Positions 41,691 to 53,148 of a DNA stretch of 64,000 bases are shown here, piece by piece (position 1 is the first letter of the stretch; every line of letters starts with the position of its first letter). A model generated the notes under the pieces. It was not told the origin of the DNA. It saw only the letters and a program-made list of their open reading frames with translations, and did no database searches. A program made the position numbers and the translations under genes. Source of the stretch: Plumapathes pennacea (taxonomy: Eukaryota; Cnidaria; Anthozoa; Antipatharia; Myriopathidae); contig OZ038472.1 of the NCBI GenBank assembly GCA_964036295.1, positions 11,652,068-11,716,067 on the forward strand. Reading direction: 5' to 3'.

Positions 41691-43655
41691 GTGAGTAAAT
41701 TTTTTTTTTTCGCTTTTCGCTCGTTTTTGCAGGTTTGTTTGCGTGCTAATTCTCAGTTCTCGGCGGTTCCAAGGCTTTGCGAAATGCCTGCGCATCCGGT
41801 CACGACAACAAGACCGATACCTCACTTTTTTTTGTTTGAAAATGACAGTTCAGTATTATATGAATTATAGTTACAACATTTTGCTAGGGTTTAGTCTTTC
41901 CACGTTTGCATGTTCTGTGCTTTTTTGTGATGTTAATAATGGTCTCCGCCGCGGCGCCGCCCTCAGTAGTTATTTGAAGACTGCTCTACTACAGTGGAAC
42001 CCCGATAATAACGAAGTCCCGGTACAGTACTTACACATCTTTAGTACAATACAGCCATTATTCAATGAAGGAATTTTGGGATTTCTTCAATAGACTGTTT
42101 CTTGTCTCATTTGTCGTGAATGAATAATGCCTGTCGGTAATGAAAAACGGCGTGATCGCTCCGATAAGAAAATCCCACACAGCAAGCAGTCAGGCAAATT
42201 TTACTCCGTATCGTCAAGAAAACGCGAATTACAGCAAGTCGAACGTAAATATGGCAAGAGTTTCTCTCGCATTATTATTTCCAGCTGTGCAAATTCCAAT
42301 GTTATCAAAATAATTTCCTGACCACTTTTCCCACGCGAAAGTCGGTTCAGTTTGCGAAATAACCTTTCAGCCCGTACTTTGCCACGATTCACAATACATG
42401 CAGGCCGACTTAATTATAATTATTTTGTGCAATTCGAAATGTACACAAACAGCGGGAAGTGATGCTCTTGTCTTGTGCTTCAGTCTTTGCGTGACGCGCT
42501 ATATTCTTCTCATGACACGCAATTTTCGACCATAACAGAAATTCGGCGAAATCTAATCACAAAGCTTGCCTAAAACTGTCTAATAAGAACCTAGCTGGTT
42601 TACATAAGCATGTTGGCGCATTATTTTTGTTTGCCCGAAGCGAACAAAATAATTAATGTTGTGTGGAGCCCCGCCATCCCATTTCCGGTCACTGTAACTC
42701 GTGGCGTGATACGCTTGACATGCGGTCGACGTTCTTCTTGCTCTTTGGAAAAGCGGCCTGAAATGACCGGCCTAGCAAAGCACAGCACTGACAAACGAGA
42801 AACTTCCGAGCAAGTGGGAGGAAAACAGAAACGAAAACATACAGAATTTATAGTAACGTCACTGGCACGCACCGATTTAAGTTCCTTCCATAATCACGAT
42901 CGAAACATTGACGAACGAGTAAAATGTAATTCTAAAACAACGAGACAGGCAAAGCTAGCCTTTTCTTGTGTAAGAATAAACTTGTAATTGAACCCCACTA
43001 ATCTCATAATCATAATCTCATAATCTCATTACCAAAAAAACGCACCAAAAAACGCAGTGTCGTTTAAACGCGTTTTGAAATCGTTTAAACGCGTTTAAAC
43101 GAATTTATAAAAACGCGTTTAAACGCGTTGTCGTTTTTTCACCTTAATGACCCTTTTCATCAGGAAGGTCACAAATGTTTGTAATAATGTCCATATCGAT
43201 ACCCCATAACCTTCCCCTCCGTAACAATTTCCCCTCCGTAACAAAAGTTTCCCCTCCGTAACAAATTTCAAATTGCAATATTTTGATCAATAAAATTATG
43301 CTATGTCCAGTTTTACTGGTTATCTCATCTGAACACTTCCACTTCAAATTGGAACTTCACAGAGTATGACATGCCAGGCCATACTACACTAGGAATAAAA
43401 TAAACTTTTCCAACTAAAATTGCTACGGAGGGGAAAATGGTACTTTAGTTATGCATATAATTAATGATAATGTATGCTTGATGTCACATGATGATTAAAT
43501 TTTTGGGCCCACCTGAAATAAATTTAACTCTTCTACTTTTCAAATATGTCAGTTTTGTCTTCTTCCTGCTTACTTTTTCCTACTCATATTTTTGTCCAAA
43601 ATACTGTGGAATGACCCATATAGAAATATGAAATCAACCTTCTGACACTCAACAG

Positions 43656-43918
43656 GTGTGCCATTGGAAAAAGAGCTGGATGACTTAGCTAAAGAAATCA
43701 CCGATTGCTGGCAGTCCCTTGGGATACAACTTGGTTTGAAGAGTGCAACTGTAGTCAGTATTACTGCAAACAACATAGAGTACCCAAGCCCTGAACAAAA
43801 GTCTTTTTGTATGCTGATAACTTGGCGAACCACAGGGTCTTCATCATACATAAAACTCTGGGACGCTTTGAACCATCTGGGAAGGCAGGATTTGGCAGAG
43901 AAATACTGCAGTCGAAAG
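43656..43918 (+). CDS. NLR-2 Death-domain exon
   Basis: Acceptor CTCAACAG ends at 43,655 and donor AAG^GTAAAG is at 43,918; 263 bp with the same phases (1 in, 0 out) as NLR-1. It encodes ELDDLAKEITDCWQSLGIQL, LKSATVVSITANN and LWDALNHLGRQDLAEKYC. No start codon lies in the exon, so an upstream exon is required. None was found, because the unit 2 middle differs from unit 1 and a 3.1-kb transposon sits 39 bp upstream, very close to the acceptor and branch region. Confidence 0.8.
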
Positions 43919-44549
43919 GTAAAGACAAGAATATAAACTAAGTTAACTAATGATAACAGATTCAAGGTTAACCTGAGGACCTAATTGTTGGTCTGTGTTG
44001 CAACCAAATATTGAGTAATGATACAGTAGTAGTATTACATTACATTGCTTTGTTGCATCTGGTTAAATTGATTATAAGGACAAAAAAAGTATTGAAGAAA
44101 TTAGTTATAATAATTGATTAATAATATTGTCCAGGCATAAATAATAAGTTGTACTTGTTTTGGTGCCTTTATGTTTTAGCTCTCGTGAGCATTTCTTCAG
44201 AGGTTCTCCTGTAAGACATTACTGCAAAAAGCCAATTTAAGAAAGATTGATTCTTGAATTTTCTTGGTTGGTGATTAATGTGTTATGAAACTCCTTTTGT
44301 TATGTTTCCTTTGACTCAAAGGCCAGTGGTTTGTGGATTGAGAGAGGGGAGGACCTCTTACCCAACCCCACCCTACTGCCCATTATTTTTGCTTTACACT
44401 TGATACAAGCCAATACAAGTTTGCCATATCCTAGGAACATTTCTGTACAATAAAATTGTCACTGTGATTTTATTTCACAAAGAGTACAGTAGGTTAAATA
44501 AACCCTGATGTTGTGGTCATGTGCAATTCTCTATTTTGTCTTTGGTTAG

Positions 44550-44580
44550 GTTGTGGAACAGCATGACGTACATGTACATG
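44550..44580 (+). CDS. NLR-2 31-bp microexon
   Basis: Identical in sequence and splice sites to NLR-1 16,827-16,857 (VVEQHDVHVH, phase 0 to 1). It provides the frame change between the Death exon and the next linker exon. Confidence 0.65.
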
Positions 44581-45323
44581 GTAATGGCTAGCATTTTAGT
44601 TTATATTCCCTTGATATACTTCTCTTTTTCACCGACCCTCAAATATGGTTTTGTCCATGTGTATTTCCTGCATGTGTAGCTGACCTTTATTTACATGTAC
44701 ATGATTTTATAACCCTCATGGGCCACAGCACTGAGATCAATGATGTAAGTTTAGTTGTATGAAAAAGCAAACCTCAGGTCTGTTTTGGTTGTTTAGACTT
44801 TGCAAAAATGATGCCATGATAATGAAAGTACAAATGATTATGTCTTCACTGACCCAAGCTGCACTACACACATGAATATGTAGTTGCTATTAAATGGTGT
44901 ACTGTTTTGGAGCATACAGTGTACAATACATCAGTATATGGATACATATACACACATGTACATGCATAAATGTAATTCCTTTATAAGGCAATGTTTCTTA
45001 ATGCAACTTGCAGTGCAACACCATTGCAAGACAAGTGACAGAGGAAATTGCACATGTGACATCCCTTCTTTGCAATATGCAACACAAAAAAGTTGTGAGA
45101 CAAGTTGCAGGAAATGTTGAGCAGTTTTTTACTTTTTGCAACATTGCATGGTCTTGTTGCAATATGTGACATGTACAGTACTTTGAAGTTTGTCTCGTGT
45201 TGCATTGCAATTCTCAGCATTGTGAGACAATTTGCAGAAAAAATACCTCATGTGACATGGCCTTTTGTCAACATGCAAAAAAGATCATGTCTTGTCCCAT
45301 GTAATTTGCATTTTTATTTTCAG

Positions 45324-45365
45324 CACCTCCAGCCTTAAGGAAACGAAAGTTTAACACTTCATCAG
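45324..45365 (+). CDS. NLR-2 linker exon (basic)
   Basis: Acceptor TTTATTTTCAG and donor TCAG^GTACAC; reads PPALRKRKFNTSSG in phase 1. Phase 0 has a stop (TAA), confirming the need for the microexon. Confidence 0.6.
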
Positions 45366-46706
45366 GTACACTAAATGTGTCATATGTAAGATTTATACTT
45401 AGAAATGTGCCTTCCTGAGAAAAAAACCTGAAATGCTGTGACAGTGACTATTCTTGGGGGAAATAACGAAATTATAAGATTGGTAGCAGAAAACCAAATT
45501 TCAGACTTTTTTCTTTCTTTTCATCAAATTCTCAAATATGGTTTACAAGTAACCCATGTACATTCTTTGTGCAGCTGACCTTTATTTATGCGTACATGTA
45601 TAGAACGAGACTAAAAATGGCTGCATAGGAGGAAACCAGAAATCAGCAATCAGTCACTTGATGATAAATTATGCTTTTGATAAGGTACCGAAAAAAAAAG
45701 CATTTGAACACTAAACTTTATTCAACATCCCCAACAAAATTATATTATATATTATAATATAATGATAAGTTATAAATGAGGTTTTGATAGCAGAATGAAG
45801 AAGAAAAATGTGGAATTCCAATATTTTACACACTGTGGCTTGTAAATGAGAAAAATTAAAGACCTTAAGGTAATAAGAGAACAGTGATATATTGTATATA
45901 GATATTATTGACATCAGGATTTCTCCAGTTCTAAAAACTGATATCTTCATCACACATGTAAAAGATTTAAATGATATATTTACTGTCCATGCAATTTCTG
46001 ACAGGAAAAAATAGCTGTGAGATGTTTTTTTGTTTGGGATATTTCATCAATGTGTACAGTACATATCATTAAACAGAATGTTTCACTCACTTATGAAAGA
46101 TATCAACACTCGATGATAAAATTAGTATCATAGAGCTCTTTTCAGATGACTGTGGAAAGTAATCATGTGATAATATTGCTTTGGTTTTGCATTTGCTACA
46201 CTTTCTGATTGGTCCTAACAACTTTGGCAACATTCTTGGCCAATCAAGAGCAAAAGTAAAACGTGGTTGCGATATTCTCACGCAAGAAAGCAAGTGGCGA
46301 TGACGTGTTCTCGCACTGCTGATTGGTTTAAACCAATCACTATTACTTGGTTTTGGTTTTGCTTGGACTTAGAATATTGGTCTGATGTTTTTTCGCTCGC
46401 CTCATTGATTGGCTCTGTGATTTCTTTGGTTTTGGTTTTTTTTACAGTCATCTGAAAAGCACTCTATAACACATATGACATCTTCTGTATGAAGTATATC
46501 TGGCCACATTTAACTAGAAAGACCAGCATGAAGTTTATGTGCTGTATGCACAAATTACATTATTTAAAACAAAAAGAATATGGTATGTATTTGAGAACAG
46601 TTTCAGTAAGATTACTCTCAGTAGAACATGTACCATGTGTCTTTTATCTGTGTAGTAGCTGTCCTGTCTTGTTGACTTACTTGTACTATGCCATGTTCAG
46701 GTTCAG
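45366..46706 (+). other. NLR-2 intron carrying a unit-2-only MITE
   Basis: Collinear with 17,397-18,345 of NLR-1 except for the insertion at 46,133-46,464. No gene was seen. Confidence 0.6.
46133..46464. mobile_element. 332-bp MITE with TTTTCAGATGACTGT ends
   Basis: The ends GAGCTCTTTTCAGATGACTG and, inverted, GAGTGCTTTTCAGATGACTG are flanked by TA on each side. NLR-1 has the empty site ATTAGTATTATATAACATC (about 18,101-18,119). The interior has repeated TTTGGTTTTGG and GATTGGT words. A TA target suggests Tc1/mariner-type mobilisation. A decayed relative lies at about 35,655-35,845. Confidence 0.8.
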
Positions 46707-46781
46707 CAAGTCCTGCTCCTATCCCATCACACTCCCCAGACGAAACAGGAATTAATCCAAAGGAAAGGAGAACTTCATCAG
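46707..46781 (+). CDS. NLR-2 linker exon (Ser/Pro-rich)
   Basis: 75 bp, ASPAPIPSHSPDETGINPKE then RRTSSG; acceptor GGTTCAG, donor TCAG^GTATGT, phase 1 to 1. One codon shorter than NLR-1. Confidence 0.65.
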
Positions 46782-47558
46782 GTATGTTATTCAGATTGGA
46801 ATTGTACAATTTGTGTATGTCAGTGTAAGGTTTTGCATTGAAGGGCTGAGTAGAAGAAAGCCTTGTGTGACTTTGCTCTCTTCCAAATGTGATGTTTTAC
46901 ACTATTGTGGCTTACCAATAATTAGCAGGTAGACTTGAAAAATACTGTATCACCAACAAGATAAATTGTTTTTACACCACCCAGATTGGATGGTTGTTAT
47001 TTTCCATATTATGTAAGGTTTATTCCCAAAAGAATCTTGCAGTTGGATGTTAATATTATGCTTAAAAGAATAACAAGTTGCCCCAACTGGGTAATTTTTG
47101 TTGTTTTTCACTCTGGTCTTGAAAAGCTGAGAGTTCAAGCAATATAGTAGCGAGTTATTAAAATTTACTATCAGTAAATGTTCCATAAATTCCTTACCTT
47201 CCTTGCTCTTTTACCCCCTCCCCACCCAAATTGTTCAAAACCCTGCACATACCCTCCTACATCATCTTACCGTCCCCTCCATCCCTTTCCTTTGGAGGTA
47301 TTTAGAGTATCCTTGTTGAGAGTGGAGATTTTCTATGTTGTACGTGTGTAGTCTCCAAAACTAGGTCAAGGTGCTCAAACAATCGAAAAACCTCTGCCCT
47401 GTCCCCAGAGAAAACCTTTATGACCAGGGTACACCCCACCCAGAGAACAATGAAAAAAGCCATACCTAGATTGCAGAGTTTTGTTTTTATTGTGAAAACA
47501 AGAAAGAGAAAACCTACAATGATCAAAATTTAATTTGACACTTCTGTTCTCAATGAAG
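46782..47558 (+). other. NLR-2 intron before the NACHT region
   Basis: Matches 18,424-19,278 with a deletion of the GTCAGATGTTGATGC part and loss of the (GTTTTT)n run. No gene was seen. Confidence 0.55.
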
Positions 47559-47585
47559 ATTCTTCCACCCAAGCGAGAAGAAAAT
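47559..47585 (+). CDS. Candidate NLR-2 27-bp microexon
   Basis: Counterpart of 19,279-19,305: DSSTQARRK with GT at the same place and phase 1 to 1. The sequence from 47,535 to the NACHT exon also happens to be open, so intron retention cannot be excluded; unit 1 has a stop (TAA) in that read-through frame, which argues against it being coding. Confidence 0.3.
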
Positions 47586-47718
47586 GTAGGAGTGATGTTG
47601 TCAGATACTTGTAGTTCAACTCAATTTCAGCTTAGGAAGCTATCAATAGCCAAATTATCAAAACTGAAAGAGAAATTCGAAGCAGTGCTGCTAATTACTA
47701 CCGTCATTTCTCTTGCAG

Positions 47719-49640
47719 GTTTATTCCAAGAGATCAGAGAAGAATACCAAAGACAGAGTAAGCGACTCCGAGTCTTCCCCTGGTGCAATGCCAAACTGCC
47801 TTTAACTGACAATATTTACACAAAGCTGAAGATCCTCGTCCGGTCAAACGAAACAGGTCAGTTAACGAGTGAGATTGTCAACATGAATCAAATTTTCAAG
47901 CCGCACAAAGAATGCGCAAGTCCTAAATTAGTCCTTATAGAGGGAGACTCAGGCATGGGGAAGACGACCTTCTGCCGCAAATTGTCCCTGGACTGGTCTC
48001 GCAAGAAGATCGAAGCGCCCTTTCCGCAGTTCCAGGTAGTTCTTCTGCTAACATGTAGAGACCTCAAAACCGCCGACATTCGCAAAGCCATAATTGATCA
48101 GCTACTCCCGCGATCAGCAACTGAAGAGGAGACGGAGGCCTTCTTCAGAGAGCTGCAAGACATCCAGTCCGATGTCCTCCTTATCCTCGACGGGCTGGAT
48201 GAATTGAAAGATAATGTTGCCGCTGAAGATCTTGTTAATGCCCGGAAGAGAAACATTCTCTCGAAGTCTTATGTTCTGGTGACAAGTCGACACAACGCAA
48301 AAGTCAGAGAGCGGTGTGATACCCTTTTGGAAACTGTTGGTTTCACGCAGGAAGACGCGAAAGAGTACATACGTAAATATTTTAAGGAAGAAGAAGAGAA
48401 GGCTGAAAATCTTCTAAAAAAAATTGGGCTTACATACTCCGAAGATTATTTCCTTGCCGGAAATATTGAAAAAGCTAAACTTCGGGAACTTGTTACCAAC
48501 CCGCTCAACACGGCCCTAATCTGTGCCGTCTTTGAAGATAATAATGGCGACCTTCCATCCGCGCGTACCCAGTTATACGACAAGATCGTGCACTGTATTC
48601 TGAAGGGATTCTACAGTAAACAAGGGAAAGTTCTACCAAAACAACCTATTGACGCCTGCAAGAAAGAACTAATGGAGATCGGCAAGTTGGCTCTTCGGGG
48701 TCTAAAAGAGGATAAACTGAGTTTTGAGGAAAGCGAACTTGAAAGCGGCTCGGAAACCATTGCTTCGATGGGCTTTTTATCGATAGAAGAAAGCACTGAC
48801 AAAGTTGATCCGAAGAGTTTGTTGTGCTTTATGCACAAGACTTTTCAAGAATATTTCGCTGGCTTGTATGTGAGTGACCAGATTATCAACGAAGAAGTCA
48901 CCGTCGAAGATCTTATTCAAGAACCTTCGACTGAGAGAGAAAAATTTGCTCAAATGTTTATTTTCATCGCTGGTATTTTGGCAGGAAAAGGTGCAGGTGC
49001 AAACGCGCGACTCGTTTTATTCATGAAGAATCTCAGTTTCCGCCTGTCAACTTTATATACAATAACAACAGATGTAGTTACTGAGCAGTGGAGACAGCGT
49101 AATGATGTTAAGTATAGTTTGTTGTTGTTGTGTAATTGTGTGGCCGAGTGCAGCGGCGGGCAGCAGTTGAACGAACTTCAGAAAGAACTGTGTTCAATCA
49201 TCGGTAGGAACATTTCTTGGGAGGAAGTGTGGCTGTTGTTTAGTTCTATCAGTGAGTCGAGTGTTGTGTACATAGTGTTGTGTGAAATTTTAAAACACAA
49301 CTCAACGATAAAGAAGTTAGATTTGTCATACAACAAGATCTCTGACTGCAGATTACTGGCTGAGTCATTGAAGCAGAACAGGACACTGGTGGAGTTATAT
49401 TTGTCAACCAACATCTCTGACTGCAGATTACTGGCTGAGTCATTGAAGCAGAACAGTACACTGAAGTGGTTAGATTTGTCAGACAACAAGATCTCTGACT
49501 GCAGATTACTGGCTGAGTCATTGAAGCAGAACAGTACACTGGTGTTGTTAGATTTGCGGTCCAACCCCATCAGTGACAAGACACCGCTAGAGGAACTGAA
49601 GCGACACAACAAACATCTGACACTTTGGTATCACGAGTAG
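47719..49640 (+). CDS. NLR-2 terminal exon: NACHT NTPase and leucine-rich repeats
   Basis: Acceptor TTTCTCTTGCAG ends at 47,718; stop TAG at 49,638-49,640; about 640 codons, uninterrupted. Same order as NLR-1: LFQEIREEYQ, P-loop GDSGMGKTT, VLLILDGLDEL, FMHKTFQEYFAGLYV, then four LRRs. Differences: the P-loop has Ser in place of Pro; there is a longer NACHT helical segment (GLTYSEDYFLAGNIEKAKL) that NLR-1 lacks; AGA is inserted near 48,990 (GKGAGANAR); and one LRR has lost a residue (LYLSTNISDC instead of LDLSGNKISDC), which breaks the asparagine-ladder spacing. The C-terminus differs (LTLWYHE). Likely functional in this exon; the gene start is unresolved. Confidence 0.88.
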
Positions 49641-52600
49641 AGAGTGTTGAGAGATCGCTAAGTGTTTTGCTTTTGATTGCCGAACAAAAGCTCGTTATTA
49701 CTTCACTAAAATACCTGTCTGAACATTTTTTGTTCAAGCAAAACTGCAAGAACACAGTTGAATGGTTTTGAACAAACGAATAAATTGTAAATGAAACAGT
49801 CGACGGAGTTTTGTTGAGAGAGAAAAGTACAGTATCACTTTGCTGATAATAGTTTGAATAAGAACAATTGAAATAAAACGCTTGTAAACAAGTACAGAAA
49901 AGAAAACCAAATTGAACGCTTGTCGAGTAATTGAACACAAAAAGCGAGAAACTGAAGATTGTCTCACATCAACAGCATTTATTAAATTAAAGCGAATACA
50001 GCGACGACAGGGAGGAACAGTATTCACAAAAGCAATACATCATTCAACAATTCAAAATTCTTACCGTTCAGTTTTGTGAAGCGCGCATTTCTGTCGGACA
50101 AAATCTTTCGTCTGTCTCACTTTGCCGTCGTGATTCTCGTTTAGAATAAATGTAAACTGGTTTCTGTTAAAAACAGCGTTTCCAAGTTCACAACAGCTGA
50201 GAAAGTTCTTTCACAACACTGCCTGTCTTCAAAATACTCCAGCAAGTTTTCAAAGTCACCATTCACAATCAAGAATAATGTCTGTGTCCAGGATTGATCA
50301 AACGAATAATTATCCTTATCCTCTAAAACTCCATTTACAAAATGTCTGATAAACAGAACAATTCTTGAGTCCCGCCATCTGTTCACTGTTCATTATTTCG
50401 ATGCACGAAGCGCAGCGTCGGGAAGATTTCTGTTCTTTCCAAACCGACGGACTTCAAGTTTCTTTCTCGCTCGGTTTAGCTTGGCCTTCTCCAGAATACT
50501 TCAGCTGTGCGTCACTTCATATTCTTGTACTCTTCGTTGCACAGTGGTTTTTGATTCTCGTGTATATCATTCCGGCTTTTCCTCGTCTTTCTTGTTTCTC
50601 TCAACGCGGTTAAATGAATGAACTTTGCTCCTCTGTACTGAAAATGCGCGGCAATTTCTCTTACATCTGATTGGCTCAAATTCACGAAACGTTAATTCAA
50701 AGAGAACCAATCAGATTCGAGACATTTCAATCCGTTGAGCGGGTGAAGTTCACGGGTCTCGATCTCTTTGGCTTTGTTTGCCGTGTGAGCACTAAGAAAC
50801 TTCAGGAAACTATGGCCATGTTGCGTAAAACGCTGCTTGACTTTCTAGCTCCTGTCCAACTCGGGACGCACATTGAACTAATGGCTATAATCAGCCTGAT
50901 AGTAGTTCACGAGTGACGGAAGAACAAGCGCAAGCCTAAGTACAAGAACTTACATCTCTCCGTGAAAACAGGCGCGACGCAAGCACAAGCATAAAGGCTG
51001 AGTTGTTCCATTCTCTTGCGCTTGAGCTTGTTTTATCGTGTCAACCAATCAAAAGTTCTCCCTTTCGTTTGAATGCTTGTATCACTCATTTTCATGGACG
51101 CATATCTCTTGTGCTTGCTGTTATAATCGTGATCAGACATGCGCTAGAAGCTTAGCACGCGGGCAGAATGCTTATTGGTTCTTTTGAAGTTTCACCTCGC
51201 GTGCAAGTAAACACGTGTTGTAGATAGTCAACTATGGTCAAAAATATGCAAACAATCAAGGAAGCAAACATGTGTTTTAGATAATCAAATATGGTGAAGA
51301 AAAAGGAGGATTTTAGCGCAAATTCGACTACGGGTCCTGCTTGCGCTTGCGTCGCTCACGAAAACCAGACTTAACATGTGACATGCGTAAAACGTTTCCG
51401 ATTCAATATCATTTCATGTGGACGTCATACGGACTCATTAAAGAATCCCTCAGAACTGTTTCTGGTGTCGAGTGGACAACCTCTGATTTGGGGAAAGTTA
51501 TAGTTATAATTATACATTTTGCGGGGGTCGAGTACAGAGGCGTATAAACTTCAACTGTCTGGCCTTGGTCGAGCCCACCCGAGTGGCATTGAGTCAGACG
51601 CGGCGGGAAACCGTTTCCTACGTCACGACCGTGTTACATGATCGTTGCCGGATGGCGCAAAATGATACCAGTAACCAATCCATTTGATTTTACGATTTTA
51701 CGATGTTTTTCATGCTTTATTCAAATTTAGTACACTGAAAATGTAAACTTCTATTTCGCATGCACTAGTGACTATTGTCTTTTGGTCCTCGTGAGCGAGA
51801 TTGAATTGATCTTGAGTGAAGGTGTACGTCCGTACGCACGAGATCACGTGAAAAGCGGAGACACCGTTATACAATTTTCACCGTGCGGTCACCTTAATTT
51901 TGAGTCAGCGGTCATTGCACAAAACTGTGGACTCGAGCAGTGCATGTCCGTGTAGTCGTGTTACTATGAGTTAGTTCAGTGTATTTTCTACAACGAAGCT
52001 GCGCAAGTAAAACGAGGCTTGCTTGGATAGCAATGGCAACGAACGCTGACCAGCGGATGAGAACGTGAGACGCTAACTTGCGTTTCCGGTTTAGAAAACG
52101 ACAACACCAGCACGATTTCACGATGAACATCATGTAGGATGCGGGGTTTTAATGGTATCTTCCAAATTCACTGGTTAAATCTCTACTTACAAAGGTAAGC
52201 TGTTGCATTTTCCTTGATTGAGACGTTTATACTTTCGCGTCTAATATCGCTGGATAAGTAAATTCTCATTGACCAGGCCGTCATGCTCAGCACTGTTTGA
52301 ATATCTTCGGTTGGAGTTTGTTTGGTTTTACTGCAGTTTCAGGCGATAGTATCGTTCTCTGTCGAGAGTACATTTTTTCCTAAGACGGGTGAGACGAGTT
52401 TTACTCGTTTAGTTTTTGAACTCTTGGTTTATAAGAACTGACCAAGTTTTATGTCACGCACGACTGGACATGTTTATCGTGCACGCAGATTGCGTAAGAC
52501 CGCGAATCTCGTGTCTTCATAAGTTGCAGAACTCACGTCCCTAGTTCCGTAGTCGGCGAATTTATGATTTTTTGAATACATGTACTGTAACTGACTGCTG

Positions 52601-52847
52601 ACGCGTAGCGCGCGCCCTGAGTCACTAAACCTTGTTTAATTGCACGGTTCTTCTCCACTTTAACGTCGCCGATTGAATGTGCAGAAGTACCCGCTTAATT
52701 CGAATGGGTTTGCGGTCGAATGTTGTCTGTTTCAGCTTCTTGGTATCAGACATGCATGTCATGATTTGTGGTTTATGACGCTTGCTATGGCGGGCGATCA
52801 CGGCCAAAACTAGATATCTGGACATCTTAAGAGATATCAAGATTTAG
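49641..52847. other. 3' flank of NLR-2, non-coding
   Basis: Collinear with 21,324-25,362 but without the foldback element, the TTAA MITE and the poly-T run. AATAAA at 49,779-49,784 is the likely poly(A) signal. About 100 bp around 51,230-51,300 contain a small duplicated phrase (GTGTTGTAGATAGTCAACTATGG / GTGTTTTAGATAATCAAATATGG) not in unit 1. No gene was seen. Confidence 0.5.
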
Positions 52848-53037
52848 TATATACCACACAAGTGAATAGTGCTTTTCGCGCGCTCTGATTGGCTCCTTAA
52901 TCTCGGAATATCAAGTACTATTCACCTCCCGGCGGTTTCCGGTAAAACAAAATGGCGCGCGAACCCAATTTTTGCCCACTTTTGTCGGAAATAAAATAGC
53001 TATTTGGGAGTAGGCTATTAAACTTGTGTGGTATATA
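52848..53037. mobile_element. 190-bp MITE with TATATACCACACAAGT ends, unit 2
   Basis: Orthologue of 25,363-25,552, same length, with perfect 16-bp inverted ends. Confidence 0.8.
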
Positions 53038-53043
53038 CTAAAA

Positions 53044-53148
53044 CAATTATTCTCCTCTGTGTCGGTGAATAGCGGTGGATATTTACGTCACCGAAACGGC
53101 TAGGTAAATATCCACCGCTTTTCACCTCCACTTCGGCGAATAATTGTT
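53044..53148. mobile_element. 105-bp MITE with ACAATTATTC ends
   Basis: ACAATTATTC and GAATAATTGT terminal repeats enclose GGTGGATATTTAC ... GTAAATATCCACC, a second inverted pair. It is inserted next to the previous MITE; unit 1 has CTATATACTGATATATCTTG at the same place with no insert. I associate this small element with anthozoan genomes from general knowledge. Confidence 0.8.

Larger units (their letters stand above)
41053..43173. mobile_element. Nested 2.1-kb inverted-repeat element with CGTTTAAACG arrays
   Basis: The ends TGTGACCCTCCTGATGAAAA and, inverted, TGTGACCTTCCTGATGAAAA continue through GGGTCATTAAGGTGAAAAA. Inside both ends are arrays of the palindrome CGTTTAAACG alternating with CGTTTCAAAAT (41,095-41,250 and 43,058-43,130). 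The ~1.8-kb centre has no transposase signature. It holds a promoter-like stretch and a candidate first exon (41,649). It lies wholly within the element at 40,472-43,617. Confidence 0.75.
40472..43617. mobile_element. 3.1-kb DNA transposon-like element with GTTACGGAGGGGAA repeats
   Basis: Perfect 17-bp terminal inverted repeats GGGTCATTCCACAGTAT (40,472 and ending 43,617) are flanked by ATAT on both sides (40,468-40,471 and 43,618-43,621). Unit 1 has no insert at the matching site before its Death exon (about 15,720). The motif GTTACGGAGGGGAA occurs at 40,497, 40,664 and 40,865 and, inverted, at 43,212, 43,229 and 43,249, with a variant at 43,422: likely subterminal protein-binding sites. No transposase was found; a second element (41,053-43,173) fills most of the interior. 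The superfamily is not assigned; a 4-bp target duplication is consistent with several. Confidence 0.8.

Noticed and set aside
42610..42987. 125-codon frame inside the nested inverted-repeat element
   Set aside because: No transposase or other recognisable signature, and its composition is like the surrounding non-coding sequence.
47535..47718. NLR-2 coding sequence extended upstream of the NACHT exon acceptor
   Set aside because: The equivalent frame in NLR-1 has a stop and the acceptor TCTCTTGCAG is conserved; intron read-through is more likely.
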